Shown here: in pieces, positions 52,924 through 61,411 of the stretch
Position numbering within the stretch: the stretch's first letter is position 1
Layout: every line of letters begins with the position of its first letter
DNA from: Amycolatopsis sp. 195334CR
Lineage (GTDB): Bacteria > Actinomycetota > Actinomycetes > Mycobacteriales > Pseudonocardiaceae
Direction: 5' to 3'
Assembly (NCBI RefSeq): GCF_017309385.1
Contig: NZ_JAFJMJ010000004.1
Span: 1-64,000, forward strand
DNA length: 64,000 bases
Program-made: the position numbers and the translations under genes
Notes under the pieces: generated by a model
Told to the model about the DNA's origin: nothing
Database searches by the model: none
The model's input: only the letters and a program-made list of their open reading frames with translations

Positions 52924-53856
52924 ATGCAGTTCCAGCAGCTGGCGTACTTCGTGGCGGTGGCCGAGACGCGGCACTTCACCCAGGCCGCCGAGCGCATGAG
53001 GGTGGCGCAGCCCTCGCTGTCGCAGCAGGTCAAGGCGCTCGAACGGGACGTCGGCGCGACGTTGTTCCACCGCATCCGCGGCAACGTCACGCTCACCGAG
53101 GCGGGCGAGACGCTGCTGCCGTTCGCCCGCCGCATCCTCGCCGAGACCGAGACGGCCTACCGGGCGGTGCGCGAACTCGACGAGCTGGGACGCGGCCGGG
53201 TGCGGTTCGGGGCGACGCCGAGCCTGTGCACCGGGGTGCTACCGCGCCTGCTGGCGACATTTCGCGGCAAGTACCCGGGCATTGAGCTGGTGTTGCAGGA
53301 GGGCGGTTCGCGGGACCTGCAGGCGGCGCTGTCGGAGGGCACGCTGGACCTGGCGATGATCGTGGATTCCCGGGTGCACGACGACCACCGGCTCTCGACC
53401 GTGCCGTTGTTCGTCGAGGAGCTGGTGGTGATCTCGCCGAAGGAGGCGCCGGCGCCGATGACGGGCGCGCGGATGAAGATCCGGGATCTGCGCGGTCATC
53501 CGCTGGTGATGTTCCGCCGGGGTTACGACCTGCGCGAGGCGACCATGGACGCCTGCCGCGCCGAGGGGTTCGAGCCGGATTTCGCCATCGAGGGCGGGGA
53601 GATGGACGCGGTGCTCGAGTTCGTGCGGGCCGGGATCGGGCTGGCGGTGGTCCCGGGCACGGTGGTCGGGGACCGGTTCCGCATCACGCGCTTCGGCCCG
53701 CCCGGCCTGACCCGCACCGTGCGGCTGGCCTACCGGCGTGACGTGGAACCATCGCGTGCGGTCCGCGCCCTGCGCGACGCCGTGCCACGGCTGCTCTACC
53801 AGGCCACCGCCGCCACCACCGGCGAAACGCTGACCCGCATCATCCAGCTGGACTAG
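52924..53856 (+). CDS. LysR family transcriptional regulator
   Basis: The 310-residue protein has the LysR HTH (QLAYFVAVAETRHFTQAAER and VAQPSLSQQVKALERDVGAT) followed by an effector domain with the typical VRFGATPSLCTGVLP. It is divergent from sdhCAB with 81 bp between, and likely regulates that operon or itself. It resembles CbbR/CysB-size regulators with no special motif that would fix a ligand. Confidence 0.9.
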   Translation: MQFQQLAYFVAVAETRHFTQAAERMRVAQPSLSQQVKALERDVGATLFHRIRGNVTLTEAGETLLPFARRILAETETAYRAVRELDELGRGRVRFGATPSLCTGVLPRLLATFRGKYPGIELVLQEGGSRDLQAALSEGTLDLAMIVDSRVHDDHRLSTVPLFVEELVVISPKEAPAPMTGARMKIRDLRGHPLVMFRRGYDLREATMDACRAEGFEPDFAIEGGEMDAVLEFVRAGIGLAVVPGTVVGDRFRITRFGPPGLTRTVRLAYRRDVEPSRAVRALRDAVPRLLYQATAATTGETLTRIIQLD

Positions 53857-53889
53857 CGGTTTCAGCGCAGGCGGAAACCCGGGAAAGTC

Positions 53890-54215
53890 CCCGCCCGTCC
53901 CAGCAACTTCTCCCGGCGGCGGGCCGTTGGGCACCCGCCGGAGACGACTGCCCCGGCAACTGGATCTGCTGGTGGAGCCAGAGCGACTGCAACGGCCAGC
54001 GCGGCGGCGGCGTGCACGGCGACGACGGCTGCTGGAACCTGGTCGGGCCGCCGAACTACGCCTACTCGATGACCAACAACACCAACGTCAACATCACCAT
54101 GCAGTCGCGGCCGTGCGGGGAGTCGGGCCAGCAGCGGGCGGAACTGCCGCGCCAGAGCACGAACTCGAACACGCCGTTCCAGGTGCGCTCGTTCCTGCGC
54201 TGCGCGGCCTGCTGA
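53890..54215 (+). pseudogene. Remnant of a secreted cysteine-rich protein lacking its signal peptide
   Basis: From about 53940 to the TGA at 54213-54215 one frame gives a protein-like sequence with evenly spaced Cys and many aromatics (DDCPGNWICWWSQSDCNGQ, GDDGCWNLVGPPNYAYS, TMQSRPCGESG, FLRCAAC at the end). This looks like the mature part of a small disulphide-rich exported protein of the peptidase-inhibitor kind. Upstream in the frame there is no signal peptide and no ATG, and none of the other two frames supplies one. It lies between the LysR and homocysteine methyltransferase genes and is best read as a gene that lost its 5' end. GTG at 54012 would give only an internal fragment. Confidence 0.6.
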
Positions 54216-54241
54216 CCCGGCCGTCTACCCTGGACCGCGTG

Positions 54242-55126
54242 ATGGACTTCAGGACGCGGCCGGTGGTGCTCGACGGCGGGTTGTCCAACCAGCTGGCCGA
54301 CGCCGGGCACGATCTCGGGGGTTCGCTGTGGTCGGCGAGGTTGCTGCTCGACGAACCGGAGGCGATCGTCGCCGCGCACGAAGCGTATTTCCGTGCCGGG
54401 GCGCGGATCGCGACGACGGCGAGCTACCAGGTCAGCTTCGAGGGGTTCGCCGCCGCGGGGATCGGCGCGGCGAAGACGGCGGAAGCGTTGCGGCGCAGCG
54501 TCGAACTCGCCAGGGAGGCCGCGGCCCGCGTGGGGGAGGGGTTGCGGGTGGCCGCTTCGGTCGGGCCGTACGGGGCGATCACCGCGGACGGCGCGGAGTA
54601 CCGGGGGCGGTACGGCCTGACCGCGGCCGAACTGACCGCGTTCCACCGGAAACGGCTCGACGTCCTGGTGGCCGCCGAGCCGGATTTCCTGGCCGTGGAG
54701 ACGATCCCGGGTGTGGATGAGGCCGTCGTACTCGCCGAACTCGTCGGCGAGTACGACGTGCCCGCCTGGCTTTCGTACACTGTGGACGGTGCGCGGACCA
54801 GGGCGGGGCAGCCGCTCGCGGACGCCTTCGCCGTGGCCGCCGGGGTGGACCGGATCTTCGCGACCGGGGTGAACTGCAGTTCGCCGGACGACACCGGCAC
54901 GGCGATCGGCCTGGCGGCAAGGGTTTCCGGCAAGCCGGTGGTGGTCTACCCGAACAGCGGCCAGGAGTGGGACGCGGACGCCAGGACGTGGCGGGGCGCC
55001 CCGGCGTTCGGCCCGGTGGGGGACTGGGTCGACCAGGGCGCCCGCCTCATCGGCGGCTGCTGCCAGGTGGGCCCGGCGCAGATCCGAGTACTGGCAACGA
55101 CGATCGGGTCGGGGCCGCCCCGATAG
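54242..55126 (+). CDS. mmuM: Homocysteine S-methyltransferase
   Basis: The 294-residue TIM-barrel protein has the zinc ligands of the family: C212 in GVNCSSPDD and C273/C274 in IGGCCQVGP. VLDGGLSNQLADAGHDL at the N-terminus and TTASYQVSFEGFAAAG are conserved. It methylates homocysteine to methionine from S-methylmethionine or S-adenosylmethionine. The last 25 bases are also the first part of a 39-bp tandem array. No partner gene (mmuP) is adjacent. Confidence 0.92.
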   Translation: MDFRTRPVVLDGGLSNQLADAGHDLGGSLWSARLLLDEPEAIVAAHEAYFRAGARIATTASYQVSFEGFAAAGIGAAKTAEALRRSVELAREAAARVGEGLRVAASVGPYGAITADGAEYRGRYGLTAAELTAFHRKRLDVLVAAEPDFLAVETIPGVDEAVVLAELVGEYDVPAWLSYTVDGARTRAGQPLADAFAVAAGVDRIFATGVNCSSPDDTGTAIGLAARVSGKPVVVYPNSGQEWDADARTWRGAPAFGPVGDWVDQGARLIGGCCQVGPAQIRVLATTIGSGPPR

Positions 55127-55218
55127 GACCTGGCAGCGGCGGTCGGGTCGGCGCCGCCCCGATAGGACCAGGCGGCGGCGATCGGCTCGGCGCCGCACCG
55201 GTAGGACCAGTGGCGGCG
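55102..55218. repeat. 39-bp tandem repeat at the 3' ends of convergent genes
   Basis: Three imperfect units of 39 bp occupy 55102-55140, 55141-55179 and 55180-55218. Each holds a GTCGG(G/C)GCCGC core and CGATAGGACC or CGGTAGGACC. The first unit includes the mmuM stop codon, which sits in CGATAG. The array fills the gap to the convergent formate dehydrogenase gene. As 39 is a multiple of three, it could also have been coding once, but no protein is supported. Confidence 0.85.
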
Positions 55219-55239
55219 GTGTCCCGGTAGCGTGGCGGG

Positions 55240-56397
55240 TCAGCGGGTCGAGTACGAGTGGGCACCCACCCCGGCCAGTTTTCCGGCGTCGACGATCAGG
55301 TACTCCTCCCGCAGCGGCCGCTCGTCGAACCAGTTCTCCAGGATTTCCCGCGTCCCGGCCGCATAACGCGCCTGCGCCGACAGCGACGAACCCGAGATGT
55401 GCGGCGTCATCCCGTTGTGCGGCATGGTGCGCCAAGGGTGATCCGCCGGCGCCGGCTGCGGGTACCACACGTCACCCGCGTACCCGGCCAGGTGCCCCGA
55501 CTCCAGCGCCCGCACCACGGCGTCCCGATCGGCGATCTTCGCCCGCGCCGTGTTCACCAGGTACGCCCCGCGCTTCATACCGGCGAGCAGGGCGTCGTCG
55601 AACAGGCCCTCGGTTTCCGGGTGCAGCGGCGCGTTGACGGTGACCACGTCGCAGTGCGGCACCATGTCCGCCGCGCTCTCGTGGAAGGTCAGGCCCAGCT
55701 CGCGTTCGACCTCGGCGGGCAGCCGGTGCCGGTCGGTGTAGTGCAGGTGCACGTCGAACGGCTTGAGCCGCCGCAGGATCGCGGTGCCGATCCGCCCGGC
55801 GGCCACCGTGCCCACGTGCATGCCCTCGACGTCGTACGACCGCGACACCGCCTCGGCGATGTTCCAGCCACCCTCCCGCGCGATCCGATGCGCGGGCAGG
55901 TAGTCGCGCACCAGCGACAGGATCATCATCACCGCGTGCTCGGCGACGCTGATGCTGTTGCAGTAGGTCACTTCCGCGACGGTGACCCCGTGCTCGATGG
56001 CCGCGTCCAGGTCGACGTGGTCGGACCCGATGCCCGCGGTGATCGCGAGCTTCAGCTTCGGCGCCCGCGCGATCCGCTCCGCGGTCAGGTAGGCGGGCCA
56101 GAACGGCTGGGAGATCACGACGTCCGCGTCGGCGAGCTCCCGGTCGAACACCGAATCGGGACCCTCCTTGTCGGAGGTCACCACCAGCGTGTGGCCGCGG
56201 CTTTCGAGGAAGGTCCGCAGACCCAGTTCCCCGGACACGCTGCCGAGCAGGTGCCCCGGGGTGAAGTCCACCTCCCGCGGGGTGGGCAGCGTCTGCCCGT
56301 CGGGGTAGCGGTCGATGCGGGGCAGGTCGTCCCGCGGGTACGTGGCGGGGTAGCCGGTCGCCGGGTCGTCGTAGAGCACGCAAAGCACCTTTGCCAT
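55240..56397 (-). CDS. fdh: NAD-dependent formate dehydrogenase (D-2-hydroxyacid dehydrogenase family)
   Basis: The 385-residue protein has the formate-dehydrogenase-specific blocks of this family: VTSDKEGPDS, SQPFWPAYLTAERI, the TYCNSISVAEHAVMMIL loop, the nucleotide motif GRIGTAILRRLKPF, the catalytic NTARAKIADRDAV Arg region and GMTPHISGSSLSAQARYAAG with the catalytic His. It oxidises formate to CO2 with NAD+, and has no metal. A LysR gene sits 91 bases upstream on the same strand. AGGAG precedes the ATG. Confidence 0.95.
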   Translation of the reverse strand: MAKVLCVLYDDPATGYPATYPRDDLPRIDRYPDGQTLPTPREVDFTPGHLLGSVSGELGLRTFLESRGHTLVVTSDKEGPDSVFDRELADADVVISQPFWPAYLTAERIARAPKLKLAITAGIGSDHVDLDAAIEHGVTVAEVTYCNSISVAEHAVMMILSLVRDYLPAHRIAREGGWNIAEAVSRSYDVEGMHVGTVAAGRIGTAILRRLKPFDVHLHYTDRHRLPAEVERELGLTFHESAADMVPHCDVVTVNAPLHPETEGLFDDALLAGMKRGAYLVNTARAKIADRDAVVRALESGHLAGYAGDVWYPQPAPADHPWRTMPHNGMTPHISGSSLSAQARYAAGTREILENWFDERPLREEYLIVDAGKLAGVGAHSYSTR

Positions 56398-56488
56398 GGG
56401 ACAGCTCCTCGGTAGTGGGCTCCCTCCAGCGTCTCGGCGGTTTTTCCCCTGGTCAAAGCGTTTCCTTCGATGGTGAGATAGCCGGGAG

Positions 56489-57415
56489 CTATGAACCGAG
56501 CTGGTCCGAGGCGAGCCGGTCCAGCTCGCCGCGCACATCGACCTGCCGCGTGGATTCGGTGAACGCCCGCACCAGCATCGGTTCCGGGTCGCGGCGGGGG
56601 ACCACCAGCCCGATCCGCGGCGCCTGCGGCGTGCCGTGCAGCCGCAGCACCCGCATGCCCGCCGGAACCCCGAACATGTGCAGCCAGGCGTGGGAGATGA
56701 CGCTGTACCAGGTGCGCGTGGCGAGGTGCGCGTACAGCGCGGCCACCGAATCGGTCTCGATCGCCGGGGCCACGGTGGCCCCGTTCGCGGCGAAGATCTC
56801 GTCGAGGATGCGGCGGTTGCGCATGCGCTCCGACAGCAGGCACAGCGGGACCGCGGCGGCCTGCGCCCAGGTCGCGCTCCCGGCGCGGGCGAGTTCGCTG
56901 TCCTCGGGGGCGAGCAGCAGGTAGTGCTCCTCGTACACCGGCAGCCGCCGCACCGGGCCGAGCGGTTCACCGTCCAGATAGGTCAGTGCCAGGTCCAGTT
57001 CGAACTCCGCCAGCTCGTGCACGATGTCCCTTGAGGACAGTGAGTGCAGGGCGATCCGGATGTGCGGGTGGCGGGCGCAGAACGGCGCGGTGAGCAGGGA
57101 GACCGCGGTGAGCGCGGTCGGGATGGCGCCGATGCGCAGGGTGCCGGTCAGGCCGTGGCGCATCACCGCGAGATCGGCGAGCAGCGCGTCGCGCTCGCCC
57201 AGCATCCGGTGCGCCCACAGCAGGACGCGCTCGCCCTCGGGGGTCAGCCCGGCGAAGCGGCGGCCGCGGTGGACCAGCGGGGTGCCCAGTTCCCGCTCCA
57301 GCGTCCGGATCGCCGCGGACAGCGACGGCTGGGAGACGTGGCACGCCTGCGCGGCCCGGCCGAAGTGGCGTTCGCGAGCCAGCGCGACCAGGTATTCGAG
57401 TTGGCGGAGGAGCAC
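56489..57415 (-). CDS. LysR family transcriptional regulator
   Basis: The 308-residue protein has the LysR HTH (LVALARERHFGRAAQACHVS, then QPSLSAAIRTLERELGTP) and an OxyR/CynR-like effector domain. It lies directly upstream of fdh on the same strand and diverges from the MarR gene at 57489. It is a likely regulator of formate dehydrogenase. GTG at 57415 gives the normal start (VLLRQLEYLVALA). A start at 57457 adds an Arg-rich leader. Confidence 0.88.
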   Translation of the reverse strand: MLLRQLEYLVALARERHFGRAAQACHVSQPSLSAAIRTLERELGTPLVHRGRRFAGLTPEGERVLLWAHRMLGERDALLADLAVMRHGLTGTLRIGAIPTALTAVSLLTAPFCARHPHIRIALHSLSSRDIVHELAEFELDLALTYLDGEPLGPVRRLPVYEEHYLLLAPEDSELARAGSATWAQAAAVPLCLLSERMRNRRILDEIFAANGATVAPAIETDSVAALYAHLATRTWYSVISHAWLHMFGVPAGMRVLRLHGTPQAPRIGLVVPRRDPEPMLVRAFTESTRQVDVRGELDRLASDQLGS

Positions 57416-57488
57416 ACCCGGCAGTCTGGCGCAGAACCGCGGCCGGCGTGAGATCATGCCGCCGGTGACGGCAGGAGGAAGCGGGCGG

Positions 57489-57920
57489 ATGGCAGACGGG
57501 GACGCACCGAGGTTGACCGCGTCGCTGGCGATGAACCTGGTGGCGGCCGGGCGGGAAGCGCAGCGGCGGATCGAGGACGCGCTCGCCCCGCACGGCCTGA
57601 CGCTGCGCCACCTCGGCGCGCTGGGCCACCTCGCGCGGCGGCCGGACCTGTCCTACAGCGACCTGGCGCGGCGGTCGGGGATCACCGCGCAGAGCATGCA
57701 CGCCACCGTCCGCCTGCTCCAGGAAGCCGGTGCGGTGGCGGACTCCCCGGTCGAACGCGGACGGCGGGCGCGGCTCGAAGTCACCGCCAGGGGCCGGGAA
57801 CTGCTCGACGAGGTCGCGGCCGCGCTCGACCGGATCGACGCGGACCTCCTCGACGGCCTCACCGCGCAGCAGCAGACCACCGTCCGCGACTTCACGCGAA
57901 GCCTGCTCCCCTTCCCCTGA
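57489..57920 (+). CDS. MarR family transcriptional regulator
   Basis: The 143-residue winged-helix protein has the MarR fold: EAQRRIEDALAPHGLTLRHL, SDLARRSGITAQSMHATVRL as recognition helix and a wing with VERGRRARLEVTARGREL. The start follows AGGAGGAAG. It ends before a strong terminator and is 106 bp upstream of the DJ-1 gene, whose promoter region holds two palindromes that this regulator might bind. Confidence 0.9.
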   Translation: MADGDAPRLTASLAMNLVAAGREAQRRIEDALAPHGLTLRHLGALGHLARRPDLSYSDLARRSGITAQSMHATVRLLQEAGAVADSPVERGRRARLEVTARGRELLDEVAAALDRIDADLLDGLTAQQQTTVRDFTRSLLPFP

Positions 57921-57933
57921 GCGCCCCTCGCCT

Positions 57934-57960
57934 GGGACGCGAAAGCCACCTTCGCGTCCC
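57934..57960 (+). terminator. Terminator hairpin with a GAAAGCCACCTTC core
   Basis: GGGACGCGAA (57934-57943) pairs perfectly with TTCGCGTCCC (57951-57960) around AGCCACC. The same GAAAGCCACCTTC core occurs at 61398-61410 in a different stem. Confidence 0.85.
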
Positions 57961-57962
57961 GT

Positions 57963-58010
57963 GTATCAGTCGGACTGTAAGTTTGGCTGATACTCTGGTC
58001 GGGTCCGACC
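57963..58010. promoter_or_regulatory. Two inverted repeats upstream of the DJ-1/PfpI gene
   Basis: GTATCAG (57963-57969) and CTGATAC (57987-57993) form one inverted repeat, and GGTCGG-GT-CCGACC (57997-58010) forms another, ending just before the AGGAGG ribosome binding site. They mark a probable operator-promoter region. Confidence 0.5.
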
Positions 58011-58026
58011 TACCGAGGAGGCCCTC

Positions 58027-58716
58027 ATGACCCTGCCCATGCCCGACTCGTCGATGCCCGAGGTGACCGTGGCGATCCTCGTCGCGCCCGGCTTCATGCC
58101 GGTGGACATCATCGGCCTGCACACCACCTTCGGCCTGCTGCCCGGGGTGAAGCTCCACCTGGTCTGGAAGAACACCGACGAGCTGACCGGCGTGCCCACC
58201 TTCCCGACCCGCCCCACCACCAGCTTCGTCGACTGCCCGCGCGAGGTGGACATCCTGTTCGCCGGCGCGGTCCCGGCGGCGGTCTTCCGGGACGAGGAAA
58301 CCCTGGCGTTCCTGGCCGACCGCGGCAGCCGCGCCCGCTGGGTGGCCGCCTCCTGCACCGGCGCGCTGCTGATGGGCGCCGCCGGGCTGCTCAAGGGCTA
58401 CCGCGCCACCACCAACTTCCACGCCACCCACCTGCTGGCGCACTACGGGGCGACCCACCAGGCGGGCAACGTGGTCGAGGACGGCAACCGGATCACCGCG
58501 GGCCCGGCCACCGGCGGTTTCGAAATCGCCTTCCGCCTCATCCAGGACATCTACGGCGACGACCTCGCGCGCGAAGCGATCCTGCAGGCCGAGTACGCGC
58601 CGGAGCCGCTGTTCGACGTGGGCAGCGTCGAACTGGCCGGACCCGAGCTGACCGCCCGCGCGCGGGCGCACACCCGGCCGATGACCGAAGAACTGGAAAG
58701 CGTGGTGCTCAGCTGA
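58027..58716 (+). CDS. DJ-1/PfpI family protein, isonitrile hydratase-like
   Basis: The 229-residue protein has the class I glutamine-amidotransferase-like fold of DJ-1/PfpI: VTVAILVAPGFMPVDIIGLH with the conserved acidic residue, and the nucleophile elbow WVAASCTGALLMGAAGLLKG with the reactive Cys. The ATTNFHATHLL stretch that follows is typical of isonitrile hydratase (InhA) and ThiJ-like enzymes. It may hydrate isocyanides or act in stress; the substrate cannot be read. The stop overlaps the convergent LLM gene by eight bases. Confidence 0.85.
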   Translation: MTLPMPDSSMPEVTVAILVAPGFMPVDIIGLHTTFGLLPGVKLHLVWKNTDELTGVPTFPTRPTTSFVDCPREVDILFAGAVPAAVFRDEETLAFLADRGSRARWVAASCTGALLMGAAGLLKGYRATTNFHATHLLAHYGATHQAGNVVEDGNRITAGPATGGFEIAFRLIQDIYGDDLAREAILQAEYAPEPLFDVGSVELAGPELTARARAHTRPMTEELESVVLS

Positions 58717-59584
58717 GTTCGGCGAGCCGGGGAACGGCCGGGGCCATGCCGTCGATCCACGCGGCCGGGGACCCGGTGGTCGGCGTGACGATCACCGCTT
58801 CCACGCCGAGGTCGGCGTACGGCTTCATCGAGGCGACGAACTCGTCCAGGTCGGCGGGTTCGGGGCGCGGGTTGTTCGCGATGATCGTCTTGCGGATCGC
58901 GGCGTAGTCGCGGTCCACGTCGTCGCAGTGGCGGCGCAGTACGTCGAGCTTGTGCCGGACGTCCTCCGGCGAGCTGCCGAACAGGTTGCACGCGTCGCCG
59001 TACTGCGCCACCAGCCGCAGCGTCTTGCGCTCACCGCCGCCGCCGATGAGCACCTTGGGCCGGTTGATCGGCTGCGGGGAGCACAGCGTTTCGGCGAGCT
59101 GGTAGTGCTTGCCCTCGAACGGGCCGTTGTCCGCCGGGTCCCACATCTGCCCGCAGACGCGCAGGGTCTCCTCCAGCCGTTCGAACCGCTCGGCCACCGG
59201 CGGGTACGGCACGCCGAGGCCGTGGTGCTCGCGCTCGTACCACGCCGCGCCGAGGCCGAGCACCGCGCGGCCGCCGGAGAGCACGTCGAGCGTGGTGACG
59301 ATCTTGGCGAGCAGGCCGGGGTGGCGGTAGGTCACGCCGGTGACCAGCAGGCCGAGGTCGATGGTGGTGGTGTGCGCGGCGAGGAAGCCGAGCGTGGTGT
59401 AACCCTCCAGCATGTTCGCCTCGGCGGGCAGGCCGACCGGCTCGATCTGGAAGTAGTGGTCCATGAACGACAACCAGGTGGCCCCGGCCGCTTCGGCCGC
59501 GGTGCCCACGCGGGCCAGCTCACCGGCGATGGCGGTGGTGCCACCCTCGATGTCGAAGATGGGGAGGTGAAAGCCGAGTTCCAT
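58709..59584 (-). CDS. LLM-class F420-dependent oxidoreductase
   Basis: The 291-residue TIM-barrel protein has MELGFHLPIFD, AEAAGATWLSFMDHYFQ, NMLEGYTTLGFLAAHTT, LDVLSGGRAVLGLGAAWYER and PKVLIGGGGERKTLRLVAQY, strong marks of the Rv-type F420-dependent LLM group. It is divergent from the MBL hydrolase at 59687, and a 16-bp palindrome lies between. The substrate is unknown. Confidence 0.9.
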   Translation of the reverse strand: MELGFHLPIFDIEGGTTAIAGELARVGTAAEAAGATWLSFMDHYFQIEPVGLPAEANMLEGYTTLGFLAAHTTTIDLGLLVTGVTYRHPGLLAKIVTTLDVLSGGRAVLGLGAAWYEREHHGLGVPYPPVAERFERLEETLRVCGQMWDPADNGPFEGKHYQLAETLCSPQPINRPKVLIGGGGERKTLRLVAQYGDACNLFGSSPEDVRHKLDVLRRHCDDVDRDYAAIRKTIIANNPRPEPADLDEFVASMKPYADLGVEAVIVTPTTGSPAAWIDGMAPAVPRLAELS

Positions 59585-59636
59585 GTACCGGTCTCCTCAG
59601 TGCGGCTGGGGCTCATTTTCGGTTTCACGCTAGGAC

Positions 59637-59652
59637 CTGGAGCGCGCTCCAG
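59637..59652. promoter_or_regulatory. Perfect 16-bp palindrome in the LLM/MBL divergent promoter
   Basis: CTGGAGCGCGCTCCAG reads the same on both strands and lies 35 bp before the MBL start and 53 bp before the LLM start. MerR-family operators often have this CTGGAG-CTCCAG form inside a promoter with a long spacer, but no MerR gene is seen nearby. Confidence 0.55.
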
Positions 59653-59686
59653 CGCAAGCCGGAACGGTGCCGATAGGGTGGTCCGC

Positions 59687-60610
59687 ATGGGACCGGATTC
59701 CGGCGAGCTCACCGAAATCGCCGACGGCGTGCACGCCTACGTCCAGCCGGACGGCACCTGGTGGGTGAACAACGCGGGGGTGATCGCCGGGGACGGCGGC
59801 ACCTTCGTGGTGGACACCTGCGCCACCGCCGAGCGCACGCGCCGGTTCCTCGGCCTGGCCGCCGAAGCCACCGGGACGGCCACCCCGCGCTGGGCGGTCA
59901 ACACCCACCAGCACGGCGATCACAGCTACGGCAACAGCCTGCTCCCCGAATCCACCGTGCTGATCGGGCACGAGGCGATGCGCGCGGCGCTCGCGGTGGA
60001 CCCGTTGCTGGAGTACTGCCCGCCGGTGTGGACGCCGCGACCCGACTGGGGCCCGGTGACGCGGCGCCTGCCGGACGTCACGATGACCACCGAACTGGTG
60101 GTGCACAACGGGGACCGGCGGATCGAACTGCACCACCCCGGCTATCCGGCGCACACCGGCGGGGACGTGGTCGTCTGGCTGCCGGGCGAGAAGGTGCTGT
60201 TCACCGGCGACCTGGTGTTCAACGGGCTGACCCCGATGATGGGCATGGGTTCGTGCGAGGGCGGGCTGCTCTCGCTGGAGTGGCTGGCGTCGTTCCGAGC
60301 CGAGCACCTGGTGCCGGGGCACGGGCCGCTGATGCGCGCCGAGGACGTGCCGGAGGTGTTCGAGAAGCTGAGCGCGTACTACCGGCTGGTGCTGGACACC
60401 GCGGCCGCCGGGCGGCGCGACGGCCTGACCCCGCTGGACGCGGCGCGGCGGTGCGACCTCGGCGAGTTCGCCGGCTGGGCCGACGGCGAACGACTGGTGC
60501 TGAACCTGCACCGGGAGTACGCCATCGCCGAAGAGTCCGAAGTGGACTTGGTGGCCGCCTTCGGCGACGCGATCACCTACCACGGCGGCCCGTTGCGGAC
60601 GACGGTCTGA
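59687..60610 (+). CDS. MBL-fold metallo-hydrolase
   Basis: The 307-residue protein has HQHGDH (74-79) with the NTHQHGDHSYGNSLLP context, HPGYPAHTGGDVVVWL, FTGDLVFNGLTPMM and VPGHGPLM as further metal ligands. This pattern fits the cyclase/lactonase-like branch of the MBL fold (as in polyketide-type or SoxH-like hydrolases). It is followed after ten bases by an SDR gene in the same operon. The substrate is unknown. Confidence 0.87.
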   Translation: MGPDSGELTEIADGVHAYVQPDGTWWVNNAGVIAGDGGTFVVDTCATAERTRRFLGLAAEATGTATPRWAVNTHQHGDHSYGNSLLPESTVLIGHEAMRAALAVDPLLEYCPPVWTPRPDWGPVTRRLPDVTMTTELVVHNGDRRIELHHPGYPAHTGGDVVVWLPGEKVLFTGDLVFNGLTPMMGMGSCEGGLLSLEWLASFRAEHLVPGHGPLMRAEDVPEVFEKLSAYYRLVLDTAAAGRRDGLTPLDAARRCDLGEFAGWADGERLVLNLHREYAIAEESEVDLVAAFGDAITYHGGPLRTTV

Positions 60611-60620
60611 GGTGGGTGCG

Positions 60621-61346
60621 GTGAAGGTCGCGGTGATCACCGGGGCGGCGCGGGGCATCGGCGAGGCGACCGCCCGCCGGCTGGCCGCCGACGGGGTCGC
60701 GGTCGCGTTGCTCGACGTCGATCCCGTGGTCGACGAGGTCGCGGCCGGGATCGACGGGGCGATCGGCGTGCGCTGCGACGTCAGTTCCGAGGCCGACTGG
60801 GCCGCCGCCGTGGCGCGGTGCCGTGAACGGCTCGGGCCGGTGGACATCCTGGTGAGCAACGCCTACACGGTCGAAGTGGTGCCCGCGCACGAAATGAGCC
60901 TCGCTTCGTGGGAGCGGCAGCTCGGCGTCACGCTGACCGGGGCGTTCCTCGGGTTCAAGGCGTGCCTGGACGATCTGCGCCGGAACGCGCGGGGTGCGGT
61001 GGTGCTGACGTCCTCGGTGCACGCGCTGACCGGGTTGCCGGGCCGGGCCGCCTACGCCTCGGCGAAGGCCGGGCTCACCGGTCTCGCGCGCCAGCTCGCC
61101 GCCGAATACGGCACGGAGGTGCGGGTGAACTCGGTGCTGCCGGGGCCGGTGCTGACCGCCGCCTGGGACGGCATCAGCGAGGAAGACCGTGCCGCCAGCG
61201 CCGCGCAGACCATGCAGAACCGCCTGGGGCGCCCGGAGGAGGTCGCCGCCGCCATCGCCTTCCTCGCCGGGGACGACGCCTCGTTCATCACCGGCGCGTC
61301 ACTCGTGGTGGACGGCGGCTGGAGCACCTACAAAACCTCCTCCTGA
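60621..61346 (+). CDS. Short-chain dehydrogenase/reductase
   Basis: The 241-residue Rossmann-fold protein has the cofactor motif TGAARGIGEATARRLAADG, the strand D in RCDVSS, NAYT in place of NAG, and the catalytic triad Ser in LTSSVHAL with YASAKAG. The C-terminus GASLVVDGGWSTY is normal. GTG at 60621 is preferred since GAGGTGG lies upstream of it; 60612 is too close to the site. It is cotranscribed with the MBL hydrolase. Confidence 0.92.
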   Translation: MKVAVITGAARGIGEATARRLAADGVAVALLDVDPVVDEVAAGIDGAIGVRCDVSSEADWAAAVARCRERLGPVDILVSNAYTVEVVPAHEMSLASWERQLGVTLTGAFLGFKACLDDLRRNARGAVVLTSSVHALTGLPGRAAYASAKAGLTGLARQLAAEYGTEVRVNSVLPGPVLTAAWDGISEEDRAASAAQTMQNRLGRPEEVAAAIAFLAGDDASFITGASLVVDGGWSTYKTSS

Positions 61347-61364
61347 AGCGACGGCCCGCGCGCT

Positions 61365-61411
61365 GTGAATGTGGCTTTCACAGCGGAATCCGCAGTGAAA
61401 GCCACCTTCAC
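61365..61411. terminator. Bidirectional terminator with a GAAAGCCACCTTC core
   Basis: GTGAATGTGGCTTTCAC (61365-61381) pairs with GTGAAAGCCACCTTCAC (61395-61411) with one mismatch, and a GCGGA/TCCGC mini-stem lies in the loop. The TetR stop codon (61408-61410) is inside the right arm. It separates the convergent SDR and TetR genes. Confidence 0.88.
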
